From NCBI GenBank assembly GCA_963731665.1, contig CAVSWP010000012.1:1-64000 (forward strand): a stretch of 64,000 nt of DNA, written 5' to 3'. Both the position numbers and the translations under genes were made by a program. The notes under the pieces were generated by a model. The model did not search any database and was not told the origin of the DNA. It saw nothing but the letters and a program-made list of their open reading frames with translations. This stretch comes from Chersky-840 sp035604715. GTDB taxonomy: Bacteria; Actinomycetota; Acidimicrobiia; Acidimicrobiales; UBA8190. Below, piece by piece: positions 26,138 to 35,287 of this stretch. The stretch's first letter is position 1. Every line of letters begins with the position of its first letter.

Positions 26138-26599
26138 GTGTATCCCGAGGATGACTACCTGACATTGCTTGGGCGGGCGTTGTATTCGATGAACTACTGC
26201 GAATACTTGGCCATTGAAGTGACATGTTGGTTAGATAAGAATCTCGATTTCGCCAGGCTGGCTGGTTCTGAAGGAGGAGCTATCGCCGATGCCCTCAAGG
26301 CCGCCGTGGCCCTGGCTGGCCCGTCGGTTCCAGTTGAAGCGGTGGAGATAGCGAATCAGTTCGGACTCCTCGTATACGACAGGAATGACGTGATCCATGC
26401 TCGCCCATCGACCGATAACCAAGGTCGCCAACGGTTGTTCCGGTGGGCTCCTACAAGGCCCAGAGCGCGAACTCAGACCGTGACCGAAGATGTTCTGAAG
26501 GCCCTCGCGGATAAGTCCTTAGCCATCAATGAACGGCTGGGGGCACTCCGCGAGCACCTGAAGGCGACACGGCCAGCGGACTCTCCTCTCGGGTATTGA
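26138..26599 (+). CDS. Hypothetical helical protein
   Basis: 153 residues from a GTG start with AAGAGGAAG upstream. Mostly helical (LLGRALYSMNYCEYLAIEVT, DALKAAVALAGPS, LLVYDRNDVIHARPS). The segment with NDVIHARP is like proteins that belong to HEPN-related or hypothetical helical families ('RN-x-x-x-H'), which is the HEPN RNase signature R-x(4)-H: here RNDVIH gives exactly R-x4-H. A HEPN-type ribonuclease or nucleotide-binding partner is therefore possible; no partner toxin/antitoxin gene is evident beside it. Confidence 0.6.
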   Translation: MYPEDDYLTLLGRALYSMNYCEYLAIEVTCWLDKNLDFARLAGSEGGAIADALKAAVALAGPSVPVEAVEIANQFGLLVYDRNDVIHARPSTDNQGRQRLFRWAPTRPRARTQTVTEDVLKALADKSLAINERLGALREHLKATRPADSPLGY

Positions 26600-26641
26600 C
26601 CGCCCGTCGATCTTGGGAGCCCACCAACCGACTCCCGCTAC

Positions 26642-26833
26642 CTATAGCGCGTCATCGTCCAGCAGCCCCTGCAGCCCGTCGCGCAAAGTCTTGAGGCGGT
26701 AGGCCACATCCTGAAGTTCGCGTAGCAGAGCCATGGCCTCCTCCCGGTCCAGAGCCGAGGCACGGGGGTTGAGCATGGCGATAGAGCGCCGCATGGATTC
26801 GAGTTCCGAGAGCCGATCCATGGAGGGGAACAT
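26642..26833 (-). CDS. Small helical hypothetical protein
   Basis: About 63 residues (MFPSMDRLSELESMRRS.. DREEAMALLRELQDVAYRLK.. LLDDDAL). Predicted as two amphipathic helices with an acidic end. No family is recognised. An in-frame start 24 bases earlier is possible. Confidence 0.45.
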   Translation of the reverse strand: MFPSMDRLSELESMRRSIAMLNPRASALDREEAMALLRELQDVAYRLKTLRDGLQGLLDDDAL

Positions 26834-26979
26834 ATGTTCGACACCAGCCGAATGCAAGCAGGCACTGAGGATTCGTCACAACTGACGAAGATCTTGTCGA
26901 TTGGTCAGGTGTAGACAGGTCCAGAGGCGGCGCTTTAGGTCGGTCTCGGTGAGGTGTAAGAACTGAGGCGGGTAAGCAA

Positions 26980-27892
26980 ATGGACCTAGACGGATGGCAC
27001 CCTGACCCGTTCGGGATTCACGAAGAGCGACTTTTCAAAGACGGCGAACCGACGCCACTAGTGAAAGATGGTGGTGTCGGTTCGTATGACGAGCCACCAG
27101 ATTCGTCGAAATCGGAGCCAGCGTCTTCCACTCTGACCATCAGGGCACCTCGGGACCAACGAGCATCTCCGGGAGTGGGGTGGTGGTTGGCGTCAGATGG
27201 AAAGTGGTATCCACCCGAGCAACAACCTGCTGATCAGGCGCCAGCGACACCCCCATCCGTTCCGTTGACGCCCGTGGTTGCGGCGCAGATTGCTCCGCCC
27301 GACCGACAGTTCACTCAGACGACGTCTGCTCCATATTCGTTCACTGAAACACCGGACGTTCCGGCGGCCAGAGCTAATTCCAAAATCGCTGTGCGCTTGA
27401 ATCCCGGAGAGGAGATTCTTCGAGACGAGCTTCAATCGCCATTCTGGACGCTGGGTCGCTACATCGTAACGTTAGGACTTTGGGCAATTTGGCGTAGTCG
27501 TCACCATTTTCTTCTGACGAACCAGCGTGTGTTGATCGTGAAGGGCATTGTGTCAAAGAGCGAACAGGGCGTGCCCCTAGCGCGAATTCAGGACGTGAGC
27601 CTTCAACGATCTCTGTTGGCTGGGGGAAATGTACAGCTCTCCAGTGCTGGGGGAGGACTCGGCATTCAACGTATGGGTCCGCTGACACACGAGAGAGCAC
27701 GTCAATTTCGCGGACGCCATTTCGCACTCTCTGCCGACGCGCGGAGACGGCGTATCCGCCGATGGCTCTACATTGCAGCGTTCGACCTCCTCAGTGTCCG
27801 AGGAACTCCTTCGGCTTGCAGGGCTCCGTGATTCGGGAATTCTCACGGAAGAGGAATTCGCTATTCAAAAGGCGAAGCTGCTCAACAGCTGA
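26980..27892 (+). pseudogene. DUF2510/bPH_2/SHOCT protein, one-base frameshift
   Basis: The N-terminus has a DUF2510-like peptide (WHPDPFGIHEERLFKDGEPT) and a GVGWWLASDGKWYPPE motif. After a linker comes a membrane-proximal bacterial PH domain (FLLTNQRVLIVKGIVSKSEQ, PLARIQDVSLQRSLLAGG). After RARQF the frame is lost. An extra C near 27709 explains it: the shifted frame continues DAISHSLPTRGDGVSADG and ends in a SHOCT domain (ELLRLAGLRDSGILTEEEFA). The repaired protein is about 303 residues. SHOCT plus PH proteins are membrane-associated with unknown role. Confidence 0.8.
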
Positions 27893-27936
27893 GCTTAGAA
27901 GCCGCTCACCCCGTCCATTTGGCAGCACTTCTATGC

Positions 27937-28035
27937 ATGTTCACTCCGCCTGGAAAGGCGCGCCTTGTCGGCCTCGCGATTGTTGTGGCCGGGGTCACCT
28001 GCTTGCTTAGCGTTGAGGGCTCCAAGCTGAGATGA
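27937..28035 (+). CDS. Possible small membrane peptide
   Basis: 32 residues (MFTPPGKARLVGLAIVVAGV..) with one hydrophobic helix and a basic end. There is no conserved match in the window and only a weak ribosome site. Listed because it fills a gap and has membrane-protein composition. Confidence 0.3.
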   Translation: MFTPPGKARLVGLAIVVAGVTCLLSVEGSKLR

Positions 28036-28127
28036 CATCCCTAGCGATTGGAAGGAAGCAAGATGTGGGTATGGGCCGATCGCGCACCCAGGACGGGAGC
28101 CCTGTGCCACAAGGGGAGGGTTTGATG

Positions 28128-28658
28128 ATGGTCGGTCGGATTCGCCCACCTCGGGCCTTCGCCGCCCTACTTGTGGCTCTAACTGGCATTTTGGCGGGAT
28201 GCTCTGCATCGACGGCGATCCGAACCTCAACCACGACACATACGACCACCTCGACCACCGCACCGCTGCCGCCGACCACCACTACTACCGCGACCACTAC
28301 TCCGACGCGACAGCCGACGTTGGGAAGCTCGACCGCTACGAAATGCCAGGGATGCGGTCAGGTCGAACCGTCCCAGATCAACATGGAAGGCGATCCGACC
28401 AGCGTTGTGTCAGACGTGAAGTGGGAGTCCTGGGGCTCTTCGCAGGCGATGGGTCTCGGGACTGGTTGGTACGTCGCGCCTAATCAAGACACGGCGCAGG
28501 GAAGATACCAACCGGTCACCGTTGTCGCGTTCAATCTAGGCAACTGTGGCAGCACCTACGGATATCAAGCTGTTACGTGGTACTTCCCCCAACACGGCGA
28601 GATGTTTAACTCCAACAGGTACTACAACACCTGTACTGGTGCCGACGTGCAGCCCTGA
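28128..28658 (+). CDS. Lipoprotein
   Basis: About 176 residues. Type II signal peptide with lipobox LTGILAGCSA, a Thr-rich linker of about 35 residues, then a folded domain with four Cys (CQGCGQVEPSQINMEG, LGNCGSTYGYQAVTWYFP, YYNTC). This suggests an extracellular lipid-anchored protein stabilised by disulphides. Family not recognised. Two adjacent ATG codons make the exact start uncertain by one residue. Confidence 0.75.
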   Translation: MVGRIRPPRAFAALLVALTGILAGCSASTAIRTSTTTHTTTSTTAPLPPTTTTTATTTPTRQPTLGSSTATKCQGCGQVEPSQINMEGDPTSVVSDVKWESWGSSQAMGLGTGWYVAPNQDTAQGRYQPVTVVAFNLGNCGSTYGYQAVTWYFPQHGEMFNSNRYYNTCTGADVQP

Positions 28659-28671
28659 ACGGCGAGCTGTT

Positions 28672-28756
28672 AGAGCACGTAGCCGTATGAGAATGGAGAA
28701 TAGCAGACAGCTTCAGGTGTTCCACCGGGTGGTAATCGACGAGCGGGAGTTCTGAG
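28672..28756 (+). pseudogene. Deletion remnant of the small gene at 60.30 kb
   Basis: The leader (GAGCTGTTAGAGCACG..) and the last 17 codons (QLQVFHRVVIDEREF) match 60244-60471, but about 150 bp between them are missing. Only the ends of the gene remain. Confidence 0.7.
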
Positions 28757-28789
28757 GCTTCAAGCACCAACGGCGATGCGGGCCGCTAA

Positions 28790-28845
28790 GGGTAACAGTG
28801 ACCGAGACCTCGACCTCATGGGACCACAGCTCGCTGTGTGTGGAT
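28790..28845 (-). pseudogene. C-terminal scrap of a third MhuD-like copy
   Basis: Reads HSELWSHEVEVSV on the minus strand, matching the ends of both MhuD-like proteins (HSELWSYEVEVSV). Nothing upstream of it matches. Confidence 0.6.
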
Positions 28846-28867
28846 AGACGGGACCGACGTCGTCGGC

Positions 28868-30112
28868 TTACCGGAAGGTGGCCACCACCGGCAGGTGCTT
28901 GACCCCACCGACGAAGTTCGCCTGCGCCCACTCGGGCTCCCCGCCGAGTTCGATCGTCTCGACGGCGGCGAACAACCTGGGCAAGATCGTGCGTAGCTCG
29001 CGCCGGGCGAAGGTCGATCCGAGGCAGAAATGCTCGCCGCCCCCGAACGCGATCAACCGGTTGGCGTTGGGCCGCGACACCGAGAACTCCATAGGCTCGT
29101 CGAAGATGGTCTCGTCCCGGTTGGCCGAGGGATAGGAGAGGAGCATCCGGTCGCCAGCGGGGATCTCGACGCCCGAGAGCGTGGCTGGCTCGGTGAGGTA
29201 CCGCAGGAAGTGCCGGACCGGCGACGTCCAGCGGATCATCTCGTCGACGGCGTTGACGATGAGGCCTGGGTCGGCCTGCAGCGCCTTCACCTGGTCGGGG
29301 TGCCGCAGGAGTGCCTCAAGGCCACCTGACAAAGCGAAGGAGGTGGTGTCGTGACCAGCCGTGGCGACGATGGTGAAGTACCACAAGGTGGCGTGGTGGT
29401 CCATGGGGCAGCCGCCCACCTGCCCGTTGGCGATGACCGTGGCCAAGTCGTCGGTGGGGTGCGCTCGACGCTCGTCGGCCAGAGCCTGGAAGTAATCGTC
29501 GAACTGCCCGATTGTGTCGACGATCATGGCGAAGGGGTCGCTCAGGTCGCCCAGGTATTCGGGATCAGCGGCCCCGAAGAGACCCTGGGTGAGCCGCAGC
29601 ATGGTGGGCTCGTCCTCTTCGGGCACACCGAAGATGCTCATGATCACTCGAAGCGTGTACGGCACGGCAATCTCCTGGGCGAAGTCACAGTTGCCTCCGA
29701 GGTCGCGGAACTTCGCCACGAAGCTGTCGGCGATCGCATTGATCGCGGCCTGTCGCTGTGCTACCGATCTCGGTCGGAACCAGGCATTGGCCAGGCCACG
29801 ATGATCGTGGTGCTCGACGCCGTCCATGTGGATGAGAGTCTTGGGCTCGATTCCGAGGGTGTTGAGGAACTCCAACTGGGCGTCCGGCCCAAGAACGGAG
29901 TTCCGGGTGTTCAGGAACTGTTCGTTGTTGCGGGAGACGAAGAACACGTCCTCGTAGCGGGTTACCGCCCAGAACGGCGTAAACCCCTCTTCCTCCACGC
30001 GCAGGACGGGAGCCTGGGCGCGCAACTCGGCGGCAATGGCATGCCAGTGCTCCTGGTCGGCGTAGGCGATGGGGTCGATGAAGATCTCGCCCCTGGGGTC
30101 TGGATGGCTCAT
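28868..30112 (-). CDS. Cytochrome P450
   Basis: 414 residues, full length. Visible landmarks are the I-helix AGHDTT (near 250), the ExxR region (VDEMIRWTSPVRHFLR), PSANRDETIFDEP and the haem-binding loop FGGGEHFCLGSTFAR with the Cys ligand. The overall pattern is that of actinobacterial CYPs related to the CYP124/125/142 group, which oxidise steroid or branched lipid tails. The substrate is an inference from similarity. No ferredoxin or reductase gene is adjacent, so electron partners must be elsewhere. Codon use and integrity resemble a core gene rather than the surrounding remnants. Confidence 0.95.
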   Translation of the reverse strand: MSHPDPRGEIFIDPIAYADQEHWHAIAAELRAQAPVLRVEEEGFTPFWAVTRYEDVFFVSRNNEQFLNTRNSVLGPDAQLEFLNTLGIEPKTLIHMDGVEHHDHRGLANAWFRPRSVAQRQAAINAIADSFVAKFRDLGGNCDFAQEIAVPYTLRVIMSIFGVPEEDEPTMLRLTQGLFGAADPEYLGDLSDPFAMIVDTIGQFDDYFQALADERRAHPTDDLATVIANGQVGGCPMDHHATLWYFTIVATAGHDTTSFALSGGLEALLRHPDQVKALQADPGLIVNAVDEMIRWTSPVRHFLRYLTEPATLSGVEIPAGDRMLLSYPSANRDETIFDEPMEFSVSRPNANRLIAFGGGEHFCLGSTFARRELRTILPRLFAAVETIELGGEPEWAQANFVGGVKHLPVVATFR

Positions 30113-30229
30113 GCGAGTCTCCCGTCTCGGTCGCGTGTTCCAGATGACTCTCGTGTTAGGCGTGGGCCTGGGTGCCGTCAGAAGTGGGCTGAGGGCACGG
30201 GGTGGAGCTGCGAGGGGTGGGGGAGCAGG

Positions 30230-30379
30230 TCAGTGACTCACAACCGATTCAGGAGGGTGTTCCTTGTTGAATGCTTCGAGAGCGGTCCGGGCGGCGGTGA
30301 GGCGGTCCTGGGCCTCCCGTTCGGCGTCGGCCAACTGGCGCCGACGTTCCTCAATGTCGTCGAACTCGTCATCAGCCAT
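30230..30379 (-). CDS. Small coiled-coil protein
   Basis: 49 residues (MADDEFDDIEERRRQLADAE, then DRLTAARTALEAF), a charged helix with heptad spacing. It lies upstream of the P450 on the same strand. No family is known; coding is supported only by composition and clean start and stop. Confidence 0.4.
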   Translation of the reverse strand: MADDEFDDIEERRRQLADAEREAQDRLTAARTALEAFNKEHPPESVVSH

Positions 30380-30845
30380 GGCCTGACCTTACGCCGGGGC
30401 GTGCCAGGAGCCCTTGGGTGTCTCTCCGGCGTACCCGAGGAGCTGAACACCAGCGGCTGGGGCAGCCCGGAGCGGCTCTGGGTGGGGGAGAGGCCTGGGA
30501 TCGCTCCTGAAGGCCGTCTGTGCCTCCAGGAGGCACCGGGGCCACCCTTGTGACACCTCCAGCTCCGAGTGTCGAGGCAACCTGGGATGACCCCTAGGCA
30601 GCCCATTCGGTGCGCCAGGCACCGTGTACTAATGGTCGATTACGCCTCTCCGACACCCCTTACGACCTGCAAAAACACGGAGCTGTCCCGTAGACAAGAA
30701 TTCAATAACCGGGTGCCCGCGCGCGCAACGTGCGCGATGGGTCGGAGAAATGACGACGACGACTAAGAGGCCGCGCGAATAGGAAAGAAGCGTTCTGAGC
30801 TGGTCCTCCGCGGAGATTTTCGTGGCTGGCGTAGCCTGATCCCTC
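30380..30845. other. Intergenic region, nothing identified
   Basis: About 465 bp with no supported gene or repeat shared in the window. It contains the promoter region for the pRiA4b-like gene. Confidence 0.4.
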
Positions 30846-31436
30846 ATGACAGGTGACGGGCCGTCCAACCTGCAGATCAAGGTGACTCTCGACGGTGTCC
30901 GGCCACCGATCTGGCGCCGGCTCGTCGTCGCGGGAGATACCACTCTCGCCCAGCTGCACGTTCTCCTGCAGGTGGCGATGGGCTGGCAGGACTGCCATCT
31001 CCATTGCTTTCGGATCGACGGGGTCCGCTATGGCCCCGACGACCACGACGGAGGCTTTGATCTCGACGACGTCGACGAGTCGACCGTTCGTGTTGCCGAG
31101 GTTTTCTCCTCGAGTCGACGAGGCAGCTACGAGTACGACTTCGGCGACTCCTGGGAGCATCGCCTCCTCGTCGAGAAGACGGACGTTCCCGTCGTGCTGA
31201 GCGGCGTCGCCACCTGCACTGCCGGCAAGCGCGCCGGTCCACCCGAGGACTGCGGCGGCATCTGGGGCTATGCGAACCTGCTCGACGCCCTCGGCGACCC
31301 TACCCATGAGGACCACGAGGAGCTCCTCGACTGGGTCGGCGAGGGCTTCGATCCCGAGGACTTCGACCCGACGGCACTCAACACTGTCTTGGACCGGATC
31401 CACTTCAGGCCAGCGAGACGCCGACCACGTCGTTGA
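30846..31436 (+). CDS. Plasmid pRiA4b ORF-3 family protein
   Basis: 196 residues with the full family pattern: LQIKVTLDGVRPPIWRRLVV, TLAQLHVLLQVAMGW, HLHCFRIDG, YEYDFGDSWEHRLLVE, CTAGKRAGPPEDCGG and WGYANLLDAL. The family is common on plasmids and next to IS elements (including IS1096-type passengers). Its role is unknown; an RNA or DNA-end binding role has been proposed only by association. Here it directly precedes the IS5-type transposase. Confidence 0.9.
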   Translation: MTGDGPSNLQIKVTLDGVRPPIWRRLVVAGDTTLAQLHVLLQVAMGWQDCHLHCFRIDGVRYGPDDHDGGFDLDDVDESTVRVAEVFSSSRRGSYEYDFGDSWEHRLLVEKTDVPVVLSGVATCTAGKRAGPPEDCGGIWGYANLLDALGDPTHEDHEELLDWVGEGFDPEDFDPTALNTVLDRIHFRPARRRPRR

Positions 31437-31485
31437 CCCGTTGCAGGTGACCGTCCACCGGTCGCCGTGATGGCCCAACTGGACT

Positions 31486-32400
31486 GTCGGGTGTGTTCCC
31501 CACCCGACGACCAGCGGAGGTCCTCACCATCATGCGCGCGCTCGATCCGGAAGTGAAAGAGACAGTCTGGCAGGCGATCCGCCCGCTCATTCCGGTGCCG
31601 ATCGATACTCACCCGCTCGGCCGGCATCGGCAGCGCAAGTGCGATCGTGACTGCTTCGAGGTGATGCTCGCTCGCCTGGTCACCGGCTGCTCGTGGGAGG
31701 ACGCCGAACGGCTCTGTGGCAACAAGGTCTCCGACACGACGGTGCGCTCCCGGCGTGACGAATGGATCGAGGCTGGCGTCTACGAGGCGATCGCGGCAGA
31801 GGCGCTCTCCGCCTATGACCGCATCGTCGGCCTCGACCTTTCCGAGGTTGCCGTCGATGGGAGCCAGCACAAATCACCGGGAGGTGGCGAGGGAACCGGC
31901 AAGAACCCAACGGACCGGGCCAAGCTCGGCTGGAAGTGGTCGGTGCTCACCGACCGCAATGGCATCCCGATCGGATGGGCGATCGATGGCGCCAACCGCC
32001 ACGATTCGGTGCTGTTGCCCGCCACGCTCGCCGCCGCGGCCGGTCGGGGTCTGCTCCAAGAGGTCGAGACGATCTGGCTCGATCGCGGCTACGACTCGGG
32101 TACCGTGCGTGCCGAGCTCGCCGCATCGGGGATCGATGACGCCGTTATCGCCAAGAAGCGCAAGGCCGGCACCAGGGGATCTACGCCCTCCCCTCACCAG
32201 CCGATGGGACTGCGCTGGCCGGTCGAGCGGACGAACTCGTGGTTGTCGAACTTCGGAGCGCTCCGCCGCAGCAACTCACGAAAGATCGCCCACCGTCTCG
32301 CGGAGCTCGCCTTGGCGGTGGCGTTTCTGCTCACTGCCAAGCTCATTGATTGGAGAAACCGCTGGATGCCGGACCTCTTTCCTATCCGCTGAGCCTTTAA
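31486..32400 (+). mobile_element. IS5-type insertion sequence (ends approximate)
   Basis: Contains a complete transposase. The left boundary is placed at the GTCGGGTG/CACCCGAC hairpin (31486-31508) and the right just after the stop, where a GAGCCTTTAAA-like sequence precedes the RelA/SpoT pseudogene. I could not find convincing terminal inverted repeats or a target duplication, so both ends are provisional. Confidence 0.6.
31532..32392 (+). CDS. IS5-family DDE transposase
   Basis: About 286 residues in one frame. The N-terminal HTH region (CFEVMLARLVTGCSWEDAER) belongs to the DUF4096/IS5 type. The DDE residues are visible: Asp in LSEVAVDGSQHK, Asp in WLDRGYDSG, Glu in RWPVERTNSW, with the usual RRSNSRKIAHR end. 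GGAGG lies about 10 bases before the ATG. Intact, so possibly active. It lies directly upstream of a broken RelA/SpoT-domain gene. Confidence 0.9.
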   Translation: MRALDPEVKETVWQAIRPLIPVPIDTHPLGRHRQRKCDRDCFEVMLARLVTGCSWEDAERLCGNKVSDTTVRSRRDEWIEAGVYEAIAAEALSAYDRIVGLDLSEVAVDGSQHKSPGGGEGTGKNPTDRAKLGWKWSVLTDRNGIPIGWAIDGANRHDSVLLPATLAAAAGRGLLQEVETIWLDRGYDSGTVRAELAASGIDDAVIAKKRKAGTRGSTPSPHQPMGLRWPVERTNSWLSNFGALRRSNSRKIAHRLAELALAVAFLLTAKLIDWRNRWMPDLFPIR

Positions 32401-32937
32401 AGCAGATATCTCCAAAGCTCAGGTCAACAAGGCGGGCGCCTTTCTTCGCGACTGGTTGACTTCGTCGGATGGGACCGTCACGCCCGAAGTCCGACGCGCC
32501 ATCACTCTGGTCTGGCGTACCGGGAGCTCTTCAGCTACAGAACGACCAAAGTGGGTTCCAACCTCCGGCACTACGTTCGAAGTGCCGGGGCCGAGGTCGG
32601 CGTTAGCCAGCGGTGGAAGCGGCTGCCGAGGATGGTCAAGAATCTCACTCGTCATCTCAAGATGAGGCTGTCTCAGATGCAGGACATTGGCGGCTGTCGG
32701 GCGATCCTTCCTGACCAAGCCTCCGCCTATGAAGTCCTGGCGGGGATCCGACGAAACTGGAACATCATCACGGTCGACGACTACGTCGCCCGGCCCCCGC
32801 GTCGGTGGCTTGCTGTACGCCGCGATGGGGGCCAAGGTCCGACCTTGAACACTTGGCCTGGTCGAGACGAGGGGAGCACTGCCACGACAAAGCACCGTAT
32901 CCCAGCGCCAAACAGGGGGGTAGGTAGCGCAAACTGT
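32400..32937 (+). pseudogene. RelA/SpoT-domain protein, multiply frameshifted
   Basis: In successive frames one reads ISKAQVNKAGAFLRDWL, then YRELFSYRTTKVGSNLRHYV, RWKRLPRMVKNLTRHLKMRL, SQMQDIGGCRAILPDQ and DDYVARPP, and finally LEHLAWSRRGEHCHDKAPY. This order is that of a short (p)ppGpp synthetase-like RelA/SpoT domain. At least two frame changes and no clear start make it non-functional as read. It abuts the transposase stop, so IS insertion may have removed its promoter. Confidence 0.8.
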
Positions 32938-32969
32938 TGCGCTGATCATCGAAGGAGAAACCACCAAGC

Positions 32970-33185
32970 CGAGCGAGATTGGCGCGCCTCGCCGCATGGG
33001 CAAAGGAGCACAATGCCATCAATACGCGAGGGTTTGAGCCTGCACTCCCACCGGGGATGACGGAGCGGGTGGACCCGAAGGGCAACGGCAACGGGCGTGG
33101 TACCGGGGGCTCTCAGGGAACGAGCATGTGGTCGATGGTCTTGGAGTTCCCGGCTCCCGATGATGACGAACCACCTTGGTACTGA
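32970..33185 (+). pseudogene. 3' fragment of a terminase-small-subunit-like gene
   Basis: ARLAAWAKEHNAINTRGFEP, LPPGMTERVDPKGNG and MWSMVLEFP match the last third of the 4.38-5.00 kb protein. The HTH and middle domain are absent. It marks the end of a second, more decayed element like the one at the left end of the window. Confidence 0.8.
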
Positions 33186-33845
33186 CTCCCGAACAGGGTG
33201 TTAGCGGTAGGTCGGTCGACTGGCATCGTCATAGTTAGCTCTTGCCTGAACAATGCATGCGCCACCAAGCACCTTCAATGGCCTGATTTTCCCCACGTCT
33301 CAAGCGGCACCTTTTGGCAGAAGAGGAATCGCCCTTGGGCGAAACGAAATACCCAATGCGCTTTGCATTTGAGGCATGGCATCGTGACCGACTCGGCTTC
33401 CGAGGGATTGCTCGGAATCGGAACCGTGGAGCCGCAATCGCAGGGAATCCATTCCACAAGAAGACGATACTGAGCGTGATTGCGGCGTGGTTGGACCGAG
33501 ATCCGCGATTGGCTTCTCCTCGTCGCGATCAAACGATATGACACTCCGATCTGCCCCGGTGTCAGCATTGACTGCCAAAGGACGAAGGTTGGAGGTAGGC
33601 ACGAGATTCCCCATGTCTTCCCCCGGCCCGGGTATGACATGGACTGTCCGCAATCGTCGTTCCGGGCCGCGAATACTGCTCGGGTCAGCTCCAGGGCCGA
33701 GGTGCGCCGCCCTGGCATCCCTGAGGATGGCCAGATGGATACACCCGCGCGGCAACCCCGATCATGGGCGACGAAAGCCCTTCTTGTCCGATATTCTGCG
33801 CCTCGTCTCTACCATTGGTGCATCACCAGACCAAGGGGGAACACG
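33186..33845. other. Poorly coding region
   Basis: Only one weak minus-strand frame with a zinc-ribbon look (33275-33490) can be suggested. The rest has overlapping open frames in several phases but no family pattern. Confidence 0.4.
33275..33490 (-). CDS. Possible zinc-ribbon fragment
   Basis: The segment VEWIPCDCGSTVPIPSNPSE, then MPCLKCKAHWVF and FLFCQKVP has CxC and CxxC groups spaced like a metal-binding ribbon. No good start is visible, so it may be the 3' part of a broken gene. Confidence 0.3.
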   Translation of the reverse strand, partial: PRRNHAQYRLLVEWIPCDCGSTVPIPSNPSEAESVTMPCLKCKAHWVFRFAQGRFLFCQKVPLETWGKSGH

Positions 33846-34406
33846 ATGATTCTGCGGTCGGCACAACCCCCCGGCCCACCCGCAGCACGCCATCCCTGGC
33901 GCCGGGGATGGGTTCCAGCCATCCTGGTGGCGACGGCGCTCTCGGTTACGGCGTGTTCCAGTGCGACGGCCTCGTCGCCGAACCCGACCAGCGCCCGGAG
34001 CGATGTTCAAAGGCTTTACAGGACCTTCTTCAGCCTCTCGAACAAGTCCATCCCGACCAAACTCGCTCTTGTGCAGGATGGCTCGAACTTCAAGAGCGCG
34101 GAGATCGCGGCCATCAAGTTTGGCTCGAGTTTCATAGCGCCTGGTTCACCGTCGGCCCCGGCCAGGGGCGCGACCGTGCAGTCTGTGAAGCTGCTCTCGG
34201 ATTCAGCATGCAAGAAGGCAATCGGCTCCGCTCCATGCGCGGAGGTTCACTACAGCATCGTCGCGACCGATGGGGCGGAGCTGCTTTCGAACCTTCGCGG
34301 TTATGCGGTCTATCTGAGTGGTCACTGGTTGGTGTCGAAAACGACCCTCTGCGGTCTATTCTCCCTCATCGACCTCAGCCACGAGGTACCAGATTGCGCG
34401 AACTGA
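33846..34406 (+). CDS. Lipoprotein, MTB12-like
   Basis: 186 residues with a Tat/Sec-like N-terminus (RRGWVPAILVATALSVTAC) and a lipobox ending at Cys. The body (RLYRTFFSLSNKSIPTKLAL, FKSAEIAAIKFGSSF, YAVYLSGHWLVSKTTLCGLF) has the order seen in the NTF2-like domain of mycobacterial low-molecular-weight antigen MTB12 proteins. Anchored outside the membrane; ligand unknown. Clean start and uninterrupted frame. Confidence 0.7.
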   Translation: MILRSAQPPGPPAARHPWRRGWVPAILVATALSVTACSSATASSPNPTSARSDVQRLYRTFFSLSNKSIPTKLALVQDGSNFKSAEIAAIKFGSSFIAPGSPSAPARGATVQSVKLLSDSACKKAIGSAPCAEVHYSIVATDGAELLSNLRGYAVYLSGHWLVSKTTLCGLFSLIDLSHEVPDCAN

Positions 34407-34491
34407 GGGGGCCCAAACCGGCTTGACCACGGGTCCCCCGGCCAGCGCGATACGGGGCTCGAAATCCGGCTGGGCGTCTGCCATCACCGCT

Positions 34492-35287
34492 GTGACAATC
34501 CAGGAAGAAGGCGATGCCCTTGGCCTGCTTACGCGTGTGCTGGAGCATCTCCGACGAACCTTGGATCTGTCGGCTGAGGAGATGCGTCCCATTGGGCCAG
34601 GCTGGCTCGTGCGAACCCGCTCCCTTCCTCTGGTCTGGACCCTGAACCAGATCCGCATCACAGAGCCAGGCACCTTCGTCGAGGTCGTCGCCCTGGCCAA
34701 CAAATACCAGGCTGGACTGCCCTACCGCCACGTCGTCATTGAGAACGGCCCAACGGGAAAGCGACTTGAAGATGCGTTTCGCGCCGCTGGCTGGAGGGTC
34801 GAACGTGAGGTGCTCATGACATTGGCTGAGCCGCCGGATCGTGGTCGAAACGAGCGCAGTCACGAAGCTCAGCGAAGAGCAAATGTTGGCGCTCATGAGA
34901 CGGTGGACCGCCGAGGACCACCCCGACATCTCGGGGGACGGCCTCGATCAGCTAGAGGAGTGGAACAGGCGCGAAGGACGGCTGTGGAAGGAACAACGAT
35001 TTGGCATCGTCGACAAAAAGGGTTCTCCGATGGCCGTCACAAAACTGCGCTCGGATGGAACCACGGCGTGGGTTGAGGACGTATATACCGTACCCGAGGC
35101 ACGCGCTCGTGGCTACGCCCGCATGCTTGTCACATACACCACGGCACTCGCTAGGGCCGGAGATCACGACTTGACCTTCATCATTGCCGACGACGATGAC
35201 TGGCCGAAGGACCTCTATATGCGGATCGGGTTCCGAGCGATCGGCGGGACGAGGACGGTCCACCAGGACCCCAGACCGATTGCATAA
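34492..35287 (+). pseudogene. GNAT acetyltransferase, one-base frameshift
   Basis: The first frame gives RPIGPGWLVRTRSLPLVWTL, PYRHVVIENGPTGKRLEDAF and REVLMTLAEPPD. An extra G near 34843 then shifts the frame, and the second frame begins VETSAVTKLSEEQ and contains the acetyl-CoA loop VYTVPEARARGYARMLVTY and LTFIIADDDDWPKDLYMRIG. Joined, about 265 residues form a two-lobed GNAT of a common actinobacterial type. Substrate unknown. Start assigned at a GTG before TIQEEGDALG. Confidence 0.75.

Noticed and set aside
29351..30553. 400-codon open frame opposite the P450
   Set aside because: The P450 on the minus strand is complete with all landmarks; the plus frame has none.
33300..33755. Minus-strand frame containing DTGAD, like a retropepsin aspartic protease
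   Set aside because: Only the five residues match; the rest lacks the flap and the hydrophobic-GRD region, and codon bias is not that of a gene.
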